Source: Streptomyces antnestii | Lineage (GTDB): Bacteria; Actinomycetota; Actinomycetes; Streptomycetales; Streptomycetaceae | Length of the DNA stretch: 64,000 nucleotides | NCBI RefSeq assembly: GCF_004005495.1 | Contig: NZ_RZYA01000013.1 | Coordinates: 62,001 to 126,000 of the forward strand | Direction of reading: 5' to 3' | In this document: piece after piece, positions 1 to 7,666 of the stretch | Layout: each line of letters begins with the position of its first letter | Numbering within the stretch: position 1 is the first letter of the stretch | Program-made: the position numbers and the translations under genes | Notes under the pieces: model-generated | Told to the model about the DNA's origin: nothing | Databases searched by the model: none | The model's input: only the letters and a program-made list of their open reading frames with translations

Positions 1-1243
1 CCTCCTCACCACCCGCCCCCGCAACCCGCACCTCCACGGCGGGCGCAGGCCGGCCCACGCTCTCGGGGTGGGCCCGGTACTCGGCGCCGAAGTTGGCGGT
101 GACACCGCCGAGCGTCTCGGTCAGCCCGTATCCGTTACGCGGCTCCACCCGCTCCCCGAACCGGGCGGTGAGCCGGGCCACCAGGTCGGGCGGCGCGGCG
201 GCGCCCCCCGTGTTGAACATGGCGAGCGTCGGCATCGCGTCACCCGCGGCCTCGGCGGCGTCGAGGAGCTGCAGCGCGGTCGCGGGCACGCCCCCGTAAT
301 TCGTGATCCTGTACTCCCGGATCGCCTCCAGCGCCTTGCCCGCGTCCCACTTCCTCAGCAGGACGAGGGTGCCGCCCGCCGACATCGCCGCGTAGAAGCC
401 GGTGAACGCGGCGACGTGGAAGAAGGGGAAGGTGAGCAGTGCTACGGGCGTGGGCCCCTGCCCGGGGATCTGCCCGCGCCGCAGGGCCGAAAGGGCCGCG
501 AAATAACGGGGGTTGGCGATGGCACCCATATGCGCGCGGTGCGTGGCGACGGCACCCTTGGGCCGCCCCGTGGTCCCCGACGTATAAATAATGGTGGCGT
601 CGTCATCGGGCCCCACCTCCACGTCGGGCGGCCCGAACGCGGGATCGGCGGCGGGCAGATCCTCGTACCGCTCGAAGCGGTCGCCGCCCGGCAGATCACC
701 GTCATGATGAAAAACAAGGGTCCACGGCAGCCTCTCCTCCCCACCCCCCTGCCCCGCCAGCCACGGCCCGACCCGCTCCAGCCGCTCCCCGTCGACGAGC
801 AGCACGCCCGGCTCACAGTCACCGAGGGCGTACGCGAACTCGTCGGCGGTCCACCAGGCGTTCAGCGGAACGGCGACGAGCCCCGCCAACTGCGCGGCCC
901 AGAAGGCGATCTGCCACTCCGGGTGATTGCGCATGGCGACCACGGCACGGTCCGCGGGCCGCAGCCCGTACTCCTCCACGAACCGACGTGCGAGCGCGGA
1001 CGCGGCGGCGAAGAACTCCCCATAGCTGAGCCTCTTGCCCTCCGCGATCAAGAAATCCGTGTCCCCGAAGGCCCAGGTCGTCTCGACGAACTCCCGCAGG
1101 GTCTGCGGCCCGTCGACGTACTCGAGCCCACCGCGCTCCCCCCGCGCGACAGCGAAGGGCGCACCGGGCCCGGTGAGGAGTGCAACGACCGGATCGGCTC
1201 CGGGATCGGCTCCGGGCGCGGTGTCTGCGAACTGCGGCTCCAT
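1..1243 (-). CDS. AMP-binding acyl-CoA synthetase, C-terminus outside the window
   Basis: Adenylate-forming ligase expected to activate a carboxylic acid with ATP and join it to CoA in the cytoplasm. The reading frame starts with ATG at 1243 (MEPQFADTAPGADPGADP) and runs open through the window edge, so about 414 N-terminal residues are seen. The P-loop-like A3 motif YTSGTTGRPKGA lies near residues 215-227 and the A5 motif GYGLTE near residue 367; the C-terminal lid with the catalytic lysine is off the window. A preceding stretch FPFFHVAAFTAFY is typical of fatty/aromatic acyl-CoA ligases. Substrate unknown. Upstream, positions 1306-1311 carry a half-site CGTCAG of the palindrome found at other catabolic genes here, but no convincing left arm, so membership in that regulon is open. 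Confidence 0.9.
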   Translation of the reverse strand, partial: MEPQFADTAPGADPGADPVVALLTGPGAPFAVARGERGGLEYVDGPQTLREFVETTWAFGDTDFLIAEGKRLSYGEFFAAASALARRFVEEYGLRPADRAVVAMRNHPEWQIAFWAAQLAGLVAVPLNAWWTADEFAYALGDCEPGVLLVDGERLERVGPWLAGQGGGEERLPWTLVFHHDGDLPGGDRFERYEDLPAADPAFGPPDVEVGPDDDATIIYTSGTTGRPKGAVATHRAHMGAIANPRYFAALSALRRGQIPGQGPTPVALLTFPFFHVAAFTGFYAAMSAGGTLVLLRKWDAGKALEAIREYRITNYGGVPATALQLLDAAEAAGDAMPTLAMFNTGGAAAPPDLVARLTARFGERVEPRNGYGLTETLGGVTANFGAEYRAHPESVGRPAPAVEVRVAGAGGEE

Positions 1244-1367
1244 CTGAGGCGAGGCCCTTTCAGCAGGTCGAACGAACACATCCACTACACCTCCGGACGC
1301 TACGACGTCAGAAGAAAACCCGGAACCCCACACCCGAACCCATCGGCTACCCTGTCAGTGGTCGCAC

Positions 1368-1440
1368 GCCTTCGTAGCTCAGGGGATAGAGCACCGCTCT
1401 CCTAAAGCGGGTGTCGCAGGTTCGAATCCTGCCGGGGGCA
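1368..1440 (+). tRNA. tRNA-Arg (anticodon CCU)
   Basis: A full cloverleaf can be folded: the acceptor strands GCCTTCG and CGGGGGC pair over seven positions with two G-U pairs, the D-arm starts TAGCTCAGGGGATAGAGC, the anticodon loop is CTCCTAA giving CCU (decodes AGG, Arg), and the T-arm is GCAGG-TTCGAAT-CCTGC. The discriminator base is A1440 and CCA is not encoded. A tyrosine-recombinase remnant lies immediately downstream, which is the usual arrangement when a tRNA 3' end has served as an attachment site. Confidence 0.97.
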
Positions 1441-1447
1441 CAGCGAA

Positions 1448-1488
1448 AAGGGCCAGTTCGGAGGCTTGATCCTCTCGAACTGGCCCTT
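1448..1488 (+). terminator. Hairpin terminator after tRNA-Arg
   Basis: A perfect 13-bp stem (AAGGGCCAGTTCG at 1448-1460 with its complement at 1476-1488) encloses a 15-nt loop just after the tRNA. It has no strong U-tract, which is normal in Streptomyces. It may also serve the minus-strand remnant ending at 1491. Confidence 0.75.
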
Positions 1489-1490
1489 CG

Positions 1491-2009
1491 TCATGATCGC
1501 GGTCGTGCCACACGCGTGCCACACGGTCCGCTGAGCGTCCGCGTCGCCACGCGTCTTGCGGATCGTCGAGCCGAGCCGAGCCGCTCGGCGATCTCACGGT
1601 CACGCCCGCTGACCATGTGCCGATAGATCAACGCTGCCCGGGGCGTGCTGTGCCCCATCCTCGTCATCAGCTCGCGCAGGCTCGCAGAGCTACTACCGCT
1701 CCGCATAGCGCAGGATCGGTCGCGGATGTAGCAGCCGACCGCCGAGATTTTCTCGTCGTTGACCAGGTAGGTCCAGCCCAGTACCAGGCAGACCACGGGG
1801 ACGGCGAGCAGTAGTTGAGCCTGCCTGCTCTGGACCGTGATCGCCAGGACCGCGGTGGACGCGGCGAGCGTGAAGTAGAGCAGGTTGTCACGGAATCCGA
1901 TCCGGGTTTTTTGCTCCTCCTTGATCCGGTCGTACTCGGCCAGCAGCAATCTGCTTTCGGTGACGTCCTCTATGGCGTCAGCGAGATCAGCGTGCCGGAC
2001 GGATGGCAG
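1491..2009 (-). pseudogene. Chimeric remnant: membrane-protein fragment fused to integrase C-terminus
   Basis: One open minus-strand frame joins two unrelated pieces. Its last ~65 codons (about 1491-1686) read LRELMTRMGHSTPRAALIYRH and onward, the box II of tyrosine recombinases: the GH pair and the catalytic Tyr are kept, but the rest of the catalytic domain and the DNA-binding arm are gone. The upstream ~90 codons encode a helical piece with two likely membrane segments (NLLYFTLAASTAVLAITV and LLLAVPVVCLVLGWTYLV) followed by NDEKISAVGCYIRD, resembling the N-terminal half of a small actinobacterial membrane protein. The joint is near 1690-1720. No ATG or GTG start is found before the membrane piece. 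I read this as a deletion scar of an element integrated at the tRNA. Confidence 0.65.
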
Positions 2010-2066
2010 ACAGTACGCTGAATTCAGCGGGATCGGGCCCGCGGAACAGTGTCCAGGAGGTGCTTC

Positions 2067-2633
2067 ATGACGGCCGAGATGGTGGCCCCGGCGTGGATGC
2101 ATGAGCAGATCACCGCTTTGGAGTACGAGTCCTGGTCCGAGGAGCAGTGCGCCGGCATCGAGGTCGTGGACGGGATGGTCGTCGTGAGTCCGAGTGCGTC
2201 CAAGCGGCACAACCGGCTGGCCCGGATTCTGGCGAACGCCCTGGATGCCGCCACGGGCCCGGAGTGGAACGCCGACACTGACTTCGACGTCCGGCTTCAG
2301 GACGTCCCGCTCACCAATCGCCGCCCGGACGTCGTCGTGTACCGCGCAGACACGATCGACATCACGCCTACTCGCCCTGAACACGTGCTGCTGGTCGCAG
2401 AGGTGGTGTCGCCAGGCTCGGAGACCACCGACCGGATCGTGAAGGTCGACCAGTACGCCAAGGCAGGCATCGGCTTCTACTGGCGGATCGAGCAGGCCGC
2501 GACAGGCGTTCCTCTCGTGTACACCTACGTTCTCGACCCCGCGACGAACACCTACCGGGACGGAGACGTGTTCACCGGCGTCCTCAAGGCGGCGGCCCCG
2601 TTCCCGGTGGAGCTCGACCTCAGCCAGGTCTGA
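2067..2633 (+). CDS. Uma2-family (DUF820) putative endonuclease
   Basis: The 188-residue protein has the Uma2/DUF820 layout: an N-terminal YESWSEE segment, a short VVDGMVVVSPSAS hairpin, N-R-L-A-R helix, then the PD-(D/E)XK-like core NRRPDVVVY followed by LLVAEVVSPGSETTDR and KVDQYAKAGIGFYWRIE. Asp of RRPDVVV, Glu of AEVVS and Lys of KVDQYAKAG match the family's predicted catalytic set. ATG 2067 is preferred over an upstream GTG at 2049 because AGGAGG at 2055-2060 sits 6 nt before it. The family is abundant in Streptomyces and its role is unsettled; here it lies in the putative element scar next to the tRNA. Confidence 0.85.
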   Translation: MTAEMVAPAWMHEQITALEYESWSEEQCAGIEVVDGMVVVSPSASKRHNRLARILANALDAATGPEWNADTDFDVRLQDVPLTNRRPDVVVYRADTIDITPTRPEHVLLVAEVVSPGSETTDRIVKVDQYAKAGIGFYWRIEQAATGVPLVYTYVLDPATNTYRDGDVFTGVLKAAAPFPVELDLSQV

Positions 2634-2812
2634 CCACGCACTGCTCAGCAGCCGGCGGCGCGTGAGCGATTCGCGAGCGGAAGGCCCGATACAGGGGGAC
2701 ATGAGCTGGATAAAGTGGCTCGCCATGCGGTTCCGACCAGGGGAAACAGCACGCCTCGACAGCTCCAGGCACCCCGCGGGCGCGACACAGATGTGCCGCT
2801 ATGCCCGCATCC

Positions 2813-3226
2813 TCACGCCGAGTGCCGGATGGTCTGCAAGAACGCACCGGACCCGTCATCGAGCAACCAGAACGACCAGCCGTTGCGGTTCGGGTTGACG
2901 TCCGGCTTGTAGTGCGCCACCACCGCCCGGGCCGCCCCAGTGGGTGTCTTGAAGCTTTGCCCGGCAAGCGGCCCCGAGGTGATGTCGATCCGCTTCGTGT
3001 CCCGGTCATAGCCACCACGAGTGCGGTGACCTTCATAGTCGACATACACGCCGACCTTGCGCTCCGTCTCCCCGCCCTCCTCGCTCGTGACGGCCGGCAC
3101 AGAGGGCGGCACACTAGCGGTTCTCACGAGCCGGGCAACGACTTCACCTGCGGTCGTATTACCCATGCGCGCGGCGAACTCGATGGCGCCATAGGTCTGT
3201 TCATCAACATCAATAGTCGGGCTCAT
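2813..3226 (-). CDS. Hypothetical protein with RAMA/DUF4357-like C-terminus
   Basis: A 137-residue protein starting MSPTIDVDEQTYGAIEFAARM at 3226, preceded by GGGGGAGGG. The N-terminal ~40 residues look like a short helical antitoxin-type segment. The second half (about residues 65-130) reads GVYVDYEGHRTRGGYD, SFKTPTGAARAVVAHY and NRNGWSFWLLDD, the pattern of RAMA or DUF4357 modules (small-residue S/TPTxAA turn, then N-G-W-x-F-W) that accompany restriction and DNA-modification proteins. The assignment is by motif only. The gene lies among small accessory genes next to the tRNA-associated scar and has no obvious operon partner. Confidence 0.7.
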   Translation of the reverse strand: MSPTIDVDEQTYGAIEFAARMGNTTAGEVVARLVRTASVPPSVPAVTSEEGGETERKVGVYVDYEGHRTRGGYDRDTKRIDITSGPLAGQSFKTPTGAARAVVAHYKPDVNPNRNGWSFWLLDDGSGAFLQTIRHSA

Positions 3227-3338
3227 GCCCTCCCCCTTGCTCGTCGGCGTCGACCACCCAAGACTAACGCCAAAGGAGGGAGCAAAGCAAGAGAAAGCAG
3301 CATTCAAAGCTGTCCGATGGTGCGCCGGCCGGTCCGGG

Positions 3339-3512
3339 TTAGATCGGGGCAGGGTCCGCCAGCGGTGCCGCGAGCACGGCCGGAACCACCGTGATCGATG
3401 CCAGTCCCAGCACGATGCCGGTGGTGACGAGGCGAATGCGCGTGGGCGAAGCGGGCGTGGGAATCGCGGATTCGTCCGGAACATCCGCGTGAGTGGGACG
3501 GCGATCCGCCAT
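3339..3512 (-). CDS. Small predicted membrane or secreted peptide
   Basis: A 57-codon frame from ATG 3512 to TAA 3339 reads MADRRPTHADVPDESAIPTP, then a basic turn and a hydrophobic run LVTTGIVLGLASITVVPAVL ending PLADPAPI. The single apolar segment (about residues 32-50) suggests a membrane anchor or signal peptide. The ribosome-binding site is weak, so the call rests on the sensible hydrophobicity pattern and Streptomyces-like codon use. No function is recognised. Confidence 0.4.
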   Translation of the reverse strand: MADRRPTHADVPDESAIPTPASPTRIRLVTTGIVLGLASITVVPAVLAAPLADPAPI

Positions 3513-3687
3513 GAAGGAAGAGCAGGCGTCAGGCGTCAGGCGTCACACCATTGACGGGTGCCAGGCATCGAGCGAGGTCGAACTGCCGGGCAAGGCAATG
3601 GGTTTGCACCGGACGGCAGTCTTCGGCATCTTGCCTTCGCGGTACCCTCCGTGCCCCTGGATCACCAGATCGAAATGCGAGCGCCCC

Positions 3688-3978
3688 GTGGCCATACGTG
3701 ACACGTTCTCCAGCCTCTTCAAACGCACGGCGAAGACCGATGACGGAGCTGCCTACGCGGCGGAACGGCCCTGCCTGTGTTCTCCCGCATGGCCCGGCCT
3801 GGAGACGACGGCGAACGGCTTCACGCTGCCGGCCGAGCCGTCCAGCCACTACAGCGTCCTCACCAACCCGGACATCGGCCCGTTCGTCGCCCGCTGCACC
3901 GGCTGCCAGGCCCGCTACCCCGACCCCTGGGTCATCCCCCAGGGCGCACCCATGCCTTTCGAGTGGGCACAGGACTAG
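3688..3978 (+). CDS. Hypothetical protein with CxxC motif
   Basis: The C-terminal 96 codons of a longer open frame look coding: they start at GTG 3688 (VAIRDTFSSLFKRTAKTDDG) and include two cysteine pairs, CLC near the start and CTGCQARYPDPW near the end, followed by MPFEWAQD. The upstream part of the frame has poor codon bias and is excluded. No good ribosome-binding site is visible at 3688, so the start is uncertain. Not recognised; the CxxC might bind a metal, though two ligands are not enough to say so. Confidence 0.4.
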   Translation: MAIRDTFSSLFKRTAKTDDGAAYAAERPCLCSPAWPGLETTANGFTLPAEPSSHYSVLTNPDIGPFVARCTGCQARYPDPWVIPQGAPMPFEWAQD

Positions 3979-4006
3979 GGAGGGACGAGTCATCGCGGGC
4001 GGGCAT

Positions 4007-4045
4007 GGCTCAGGGCCCGTCCTGTGGAAGGACGGGCCCTGAGCC
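4007..4045. terminator. Strong bidirectional terminator hairpin
   Basis: A perfect 17-bp stem (GGCTCAGGGCCCGTCCT at 4007-4023 with its complement at 4029-4045) and a 5-nt loop lie between the plus-strand gene ending at 3978 and the minus-strand ABC permease ending at 4066, so it can serve both. Confidence 0.85.
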
Positions 4046-4065
4046 GGCACCGGTGAAGACCGGCG

Positions 4066-4854
4066 TCAGCGCTTCGTCGTGCTGTTGAAGAGCGAGCGCG
4101 ACCAGAAGTAGCCGACGAGGGCGATTCCCGCGCACCAGGCGAGCGAGATCCAGCCGTTGTTGCCGATCTCGGAGCCGGTGAGCAGGCCGCGCAGCGTCTC
4201 CGTCATCGGCGTGAACGGCTGGTTCTCGGCGAACCAGCGCAGGCCCGGCGCCATCGAACCGGCCGGCACGAACGCCGAGCCGAGGAACGGCAGGAACTGG
4301 ATCAGCAGCGGCTTGTTGCTCGCCGACTCGACCGTCTTGGAGATCAGCCCGAGCGCCGCCGACAGCCAGGCCACGGCGAACGCGATCGCCGCGACGAGTC
4401 CCGCCGCCGCCAGCCACTCGACCGGGTTCGCGTCCGGGCGGAAGCCGAGCGCGAGCGCCACTCCCACCACCAGGACCAGGCTCACCAGCGTCGTGATGAC
4501 GCTGCCGACGACATGGCCCGTCATGAAGGAGGAGCGGGTGATGTTCATGGTGCGGAAGCGGTTGATGATGCCCTCGGTCATGTCCTGGCAGACCGCGATC
4601 GAGGTCGACATGGCCCCGGCGGCCACGCCCATGATGATGACGCCGGGCGTCAGGTACTCCAGATACGCGTCCCGGCCGCCCGCGCCGGGAAGACCGGCGC
4701 CGATCGAGTCACCGAAGGCGTAGACGAAGAGCAGCAGCATCAGAATCGGCATCATGGCCGGGCCGAGCGAGACGGCCGGGTAGCGCAGCGCGTGCTTGAT
4801 GTTGCGCCGCAGCATCGTCATCGAGTCGTGCACGGCGTACGTGAGGGTGCTCAT
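4066..4854 (-). CDS. ABC-2 type exporter permease (DrrB-like)
   Basis: A 262-residue inner-membrane permease of the ABC-2 family, which exports drugs or lipids powered by the neighbouring ATPase. About six membrane segments can be seen: LGPAMMPILMLLLFVYAF near residues 31-48, then the GVIIMGVAAGAMSTSIAVC, HVVGSVITTLVSLVLVVGVA, WLAAAGLVAAIAFAVAW and FLPFLGSAFVPAGSM regions, and the C-terminal ISLAWCAGIALVGYFW. The cytoplasmic loop EGIINRFRTMNITR is the ABC-2 signature region. The ATG at 4854 overlaps the ATPase stop codon as ATGA, so the two are translationally coupled. Substrate unknown. Confidence 0.9.
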   Translation of the reverse strand: MSTLTYAVHDSMTMLRRNIKHALRYPAVSLGPAMMPILMLLLFVYAFGDSIGAGLPGAGGRDAYLEYLTPGVIIMGVAAGAMSTSIAVCQDMTEGIINRFRTMNITRSSFMTGHVVGSVITTLVSLVLVVGVALALGFRPDANPVEWLAAAGLVAAIAFAVAWLSAALGLISKTVESASNKPLLIQFLPFLGSAFVPAGSMAPGLRWFAENQPFTPMTETLRGLLTGSEIGNNGWISLAWCAGIALVGYFWSRSLFNSTTKR

Positions 4855-5861
4855 CGCAGGGTCTCCTTGACGTGGAGCGGAGTGGCGTCGGTGCCGTCGC
4901 CGGTCAGGGCGAGGAACACGTCGTCCAGGTCGGGGGTGTGCACGGAGAAGTCGGCGGCCCGTACTCCGGCCGCGTCCAGCCGGTCGAACAGGGCGCGCAG
5001 CGCTTCCATCCCGGCGTCGCTCGCCACGCGCAGGGCGAGGTTCTCGTCGTCGCGCGCCGCGCCGGGGAAGGCGGCGGCCGCACGCTCGTACTCGTCGAGC
5101 TCGTTGAACCGCAGGCGTACGTGGCTGCCGGGGATCTGCGCCTTGAGTTCCTCGGCGGTGCCCTCGGCGACGATCCGGCCGCCGTCGAGAACCGCGATCC
5201 GGTCCGCCAACTGGTCGGCCTCTTCCAGGTATTGCGTGGTCAGGAAGACGGTGACGCCACCGGCGACCAGCGAGCGCACCGTCTCCCACATCGTGCGGCG
5301 GCTGCGCGGGTCGAGCCCGGTCGTCGGCTCGTCCAGGAAGATCACCTGCGGGTCGCCGACCAGCGTCATCGCGATGTCGAGCCGGCGCCGCATGCCGCCG
5401 GAGAAGGTCGCGGCCCGGTTGCCCGCGACGTCGGCGATACCGAAGCGCTCAAGGAGCTCCTTGGCGCGCTTCTTGCCCTCGCGCTTGCCGAGCCGCAGCA
5501 GGTCGGCCATGAGGAGCAGGTTCTCCTCGGCGGTGAGCAGGTCGTCGAGCGCGGCGAACTGTCCGGTGACACCGATCGCGGCGCGGACGCCGTCCGGCGA
5601 GGTCGCGACGTCGTGACCGGCGACCTGGGCGTGGCCGCCGTCGGCGGAGATGAGCGTGGAGAGGATCTGCACGGTGGTGGTCTTGCCGGCGCCGTTCGGG
5701 CCGAGCAGGGCGAACACGGTGCCGGCCGGGATGTGCAGGTCGATGCCGTCGAGAACGTTCTTGTCGCCGTAGGACTTGCGCAGATCGGCGGTGGAGACGG
5801 CGGCGGGCGACGGGTGACTGCCGTCGGCCTGTCGGGGCGTGGGCATGACAGATGAAGGCAT
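4851..5861 (-). CDS. ABC transporter ATP-binding protein (DrrA-like)
   Basis: A 336-residue ATPase of the daunorubicin-resistance (DrrA) exporter subfamily. Visible motifs: Walker A GPNGAGKTTT near residues 54-63, Q-loop in GVTGQFAALDD, signature FSGGMRRRLDIA, Walker B VIFLDEPTTGLD, and H-loop replaced by FLTTQYL (Gln in place of His, common in this subfamily). The C-terminal ~80 residues form the DrrA accessory domain. Start ATG 5861 follows GGAGGG; an in-frame ATG at 5846 is a less likely alternative. It forms an operon with the permease and, upstream, the DUF4097 and RHH genes, after a 238-bp gap. Confidence 0.92.
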   Translation of the reverse strand: MPSSVMPTPRQADGSHPSPAAVSTADLRKSYGDKNVLDGIDLHIPAGTVFALLGPNGAGKTTTVQILSTLISADGGHAQVAGHDVATSPDGVRAAIGVTGQFAALDDLLTAEENLLLMADLLRLGKREGKKRAKELLERFGIADVAGNRAATFSGGMRRRLDIAMTLVGDPQVIFLDEPTTGLDPRSRRTMWETVRSLVAGGVTVFLTTQYLEEADQLADRIAVLDGGRIVAEGTAEELKAQIPGSHVRLRFNELDEYERAAAAFPGAARDDENLALRVASDAGMEALRALFDRLDAAGVRAADFSVHTPDLDDVFLALTGDGTDATPLHVKETLR

Positions 5862-5962
5862 GGGGCCCTCCGGTTGGTGAAAGGCGGAAGAGAGGGGGTT
5901 GAGAGAGAGGGGGGTGGGGGCGCAAGGTGCGAGGGCGCGGGCGCATGGCGCGAGGGCTCGAA

Positions 5963-6001
5963 GCGCGAAGTGCGGGGCCCTGTGTGGCGCGAAGTGCGGG
6001 G
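5963..6001. repeat. 15-bp direct repeat in the operon spacer
   Basis: GCGCGAAGTGCGGGG occurs at 5963-5977 and again at 5987-6001, within a 238-bp spacer rich in related GCG-AAG-TGCGGG words between the DUF4097 gene and the ABC ATPase gene. The function is not known; it could be a relic of slippage or a binding site for an internal promoter. Confidence 0.6.
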
Positions 6002-6099
6002 TGTGTACTGGCAGTTGGGCTATGGGGCTGCGGGGTGCGGGCCGGCGCCCGCCCGCCCGCCGCAGGCGAAGTGGCTCTCCCCCTAAGCCAGTTCCTCCG

Positions 6100-6942
6100 T
6101 CACGCCTTCGCGCGGCGGACGTCGATGTTGCCCCAGTTGGTGCGGGCGCGGACCGTGACCGTTTCCTCCGTCTGGGACGGGGCGTCCGACGCCGCGAGCG
6201 TGTTGCGTACCTGACCCCGCGTGGAACTCGCGTCGAGCCACGCCGCCGTGCCCTCGCGGACGCCGACCTCGATGGCGCCGTACGACGTCTCCAACTGGAC
6301 CGTGCCGGAGGCGACTTCGGCCACCCGCAGGGCGCCGTGGGCCGTCGTGGCCGTGACCGAGCTCTCCGCGCGGGCGATGTCGATGTCGCCGTGGGCGCCG
6401 CTCACCCGCAGTTCGCCGGTCGCGGCGGCCACCGTCGTCGTGCCGTGCGAGTTCTTCAGGACGGCGGGGCCGTCGACGACGCCGACGCGCACGCTGCCGG
6501 AGCTGGTGGTGATCTCGGCCGCGCCGTCGACCCGGTCGACGGTGATCGAGCCGTGGGACGCGGTCAGGTGGAGCGGCCCGGTCGCGTCGAGGCGGACGTC
6601 ACCGCCCGAGGTCTTCACCCGGACCTCGCCGAGCCGGCCCTCGCCGAGCACCTGGGTCCAGGAGCCGGTCACCTCGACGTGCGAGCCCTCGGGCAGTTCG
6701 ACCGCGACGTCGACGGCTCCGCTCGGCCCGACCAGGCGGCGCTCCTTCGTCCTGACGGTCAGGACGCCGCTCGCGAACGACACCTCGGTCTGCTCGGCGG
6801 CCCGTACGTCCTTGTCCCGCTTCGGGCTTGCCGGCCGTACGTCGACCGCCGTGTCGGCGCGGTCGCTCGCGGTGAGCCGGAGGGAACCGGCGCCCACGTG
6901 GGCGATGACGGAAATCGGTTCGGGAGTGTCGAAAGAAGGCAT
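6100..6942 (-). CDS. DUF4097 beta-strand repeat protein
   Basis: A 280-residue protein made almost wholly of short alternating beta-strand repeats of the form G-S-V-x-V/ I-x-x-V-x-G, for example ASHGSITVDRVDGAAEITTS and TSYGAIEVGVREG, characteristic of the DUF4097 right-handed beta-helix or adhesin-like fold. It has no signal peptide or membrane helix, so it probably stays in the cytoplasm. It ends with NWGNIDVRRAKA. The ATG at 6942 lies 82 bp after the RHH regulator gene, in the same orientation, followed by the ABC exporter genes. The conserved neighbourhood suggests a role in the exporter system, not yet defined. Confidence 0.88.
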   Translation of the reverse strand: MPSFDTPEPISVIAHVGAGSLRLTASDRADTAVDVRPASPKRDKDVRAAEQTEVSFASGVLTVRTKERRLVGPSGAVDVAVELPEGSHVEVTGSWTQVLGEGRLGEVRVKTSGGDVRLDATGPLHLTASHGSITVDRVDGAAEITTSSGSVRVGVVDGPAVLKNSHGTTTVAAATGELRVSGAHGDIDIARAESSVTATTAHGALRVAEVASGTVQLETSYGAIEVGVREGTAAWLDASSTRGQVRNTLAASDAPSQTEETVTVRARTNWGNIDVRRAKA

Positions 6943-7024
6943 GGCTGTCCCGTCCTCTTGGGTCTCAGATGAAATTCCGGGTGAAGTCAGGCAGGTGGAG
7001 CGGCGGGCGGAGCGGCTGACGGCG

Positions 7025-7555
7025 TCAGCGCACCCAGCCCGTGAAGTTCTGTCCGACGGTGCGGGTCTTCTCCGTCGTGCGCGGCCGCGCTCCGCCGTCG
7101 ACCGCCGCCGACACGGCCCGTACCAGCCACGCGTTGACCGACAGGCCCTCGCGGCCGGCGGCCTCCTCGGCCCGTGCCTTCAGGTGGGCGGGCAGCCGGA
7201 GGTTGACGCGGGCGGTGCCACCCTCGTCGGCGTCGGCGGGTGCCGGAGCCGGCGCGTCGAACGGCGCGGCGGGCGCGCTCTTGCTCTCGTACGGCTCGTC
7301 GCGCGGCGGCGCCGTCACCACGAAGTCCGGGTCGAGACCCCGCAGCCGTACGTCGACCGAGCCCGGGGCGAGTTCGCGGGTGATCTCGTCCATCGCGGCG
7401 GAGAGCACGTTGAGCATCGTCAGGCGGGTCGCCGACTCCAGGGGAGCGGTGAGGCGCTCGGCCAGCTCGCGGGCGTCTTCGCCGCCGGCTTCGGCGGCCA
7501 CCGCGAGTTCGCGGCGGAGGTTGTCGACATAGGGCGTGAGGTCCATGTGCGCCAT
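7025..7555 (-). CDS. Ribbon-helix-helix (HicB/Arc-like) regulator
   Basis: A ~176-residue protein whose C-terminal third reads TARVNLRLPAHLKARAEEAA followed by GREGLSVNAWLVRAVSAAV, the beta-strand plus two helices of an RHH DNA-binding domain as in HicB and CopG antitoxins. The N-terminal part (MDLTPYVDNLRRELAVAAEA and a DLTPY...ERLT helix region) is a conserved partner or dimerisation segment. Start choice is open: ATG 7555 or 7546, or ATG 7579; none has a clear ribosome-binding site, and the operator-like repeats abut 7555, which fits a leaderless message. It heads the DUF4097/ABC operon. The tandem 10-bp repeats upstream are the likely binding sites for this protein (inference). Confidence 0.85.
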   Translation of the reverse strand: MAHMDLTPYVDNLRRELAVAAEAGGEDARELAERLTAPLESATRLTMLNVLSAAMDEITRELAPGSVDVRLRGLDPDFVVTAPPRDEPYESKSAPAAPFDAPAPAPADADEGGTARVNLRLPAHLKARAEEAAGREGLSVNAWLVRAVSAAVDGGARPRTTEKTRTVGQNFTGWVR

Positions 7556-7556
7556 A

Positions 7557-7577
7557 GTGGCACCACAGTGGCGCCAC
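7557..7577. promoter_or_regulatory. Proximal operator pair GTGGCRCCAC
   Basis: GTGGCACCAC (7557-7566) and the perfect palindrome GTGGCGCCAC (7568-7577) lie directly in front of the RHH start codon. Identical words recur in the array at 7667-7775, so these are probably the autorepression sites of the operon. Confidence 0.65.
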
Positions 7578-7666
7578 ATGCAACCCCATAGGGGGAACAA
7601 AGATGTGCCACAGTCTGCGCATTGACTCTGACCTGCGAAAACGCGACGACATCAAGCCGCGTCAAT

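Noticed and set aside
1297..1311. Regulon palindrome before the first acyl-CoA synthetase
   Set aside because: Only the right arm CGTCAG is present; the left arm does not match, so it was not listed as a site.
2010..2726. Upstream extension of the minus-strand chimeric frame
   Set aside because: It lies antisense to the well-supported Uma2 gene and has no homology-like segments.
1441..4045. Second attachment site repeating the tRNA 3' end
   Set aside because: No further copy of the tRNA T-arm/acceptor sequence was noticed in the window, so element borders cannot be set.
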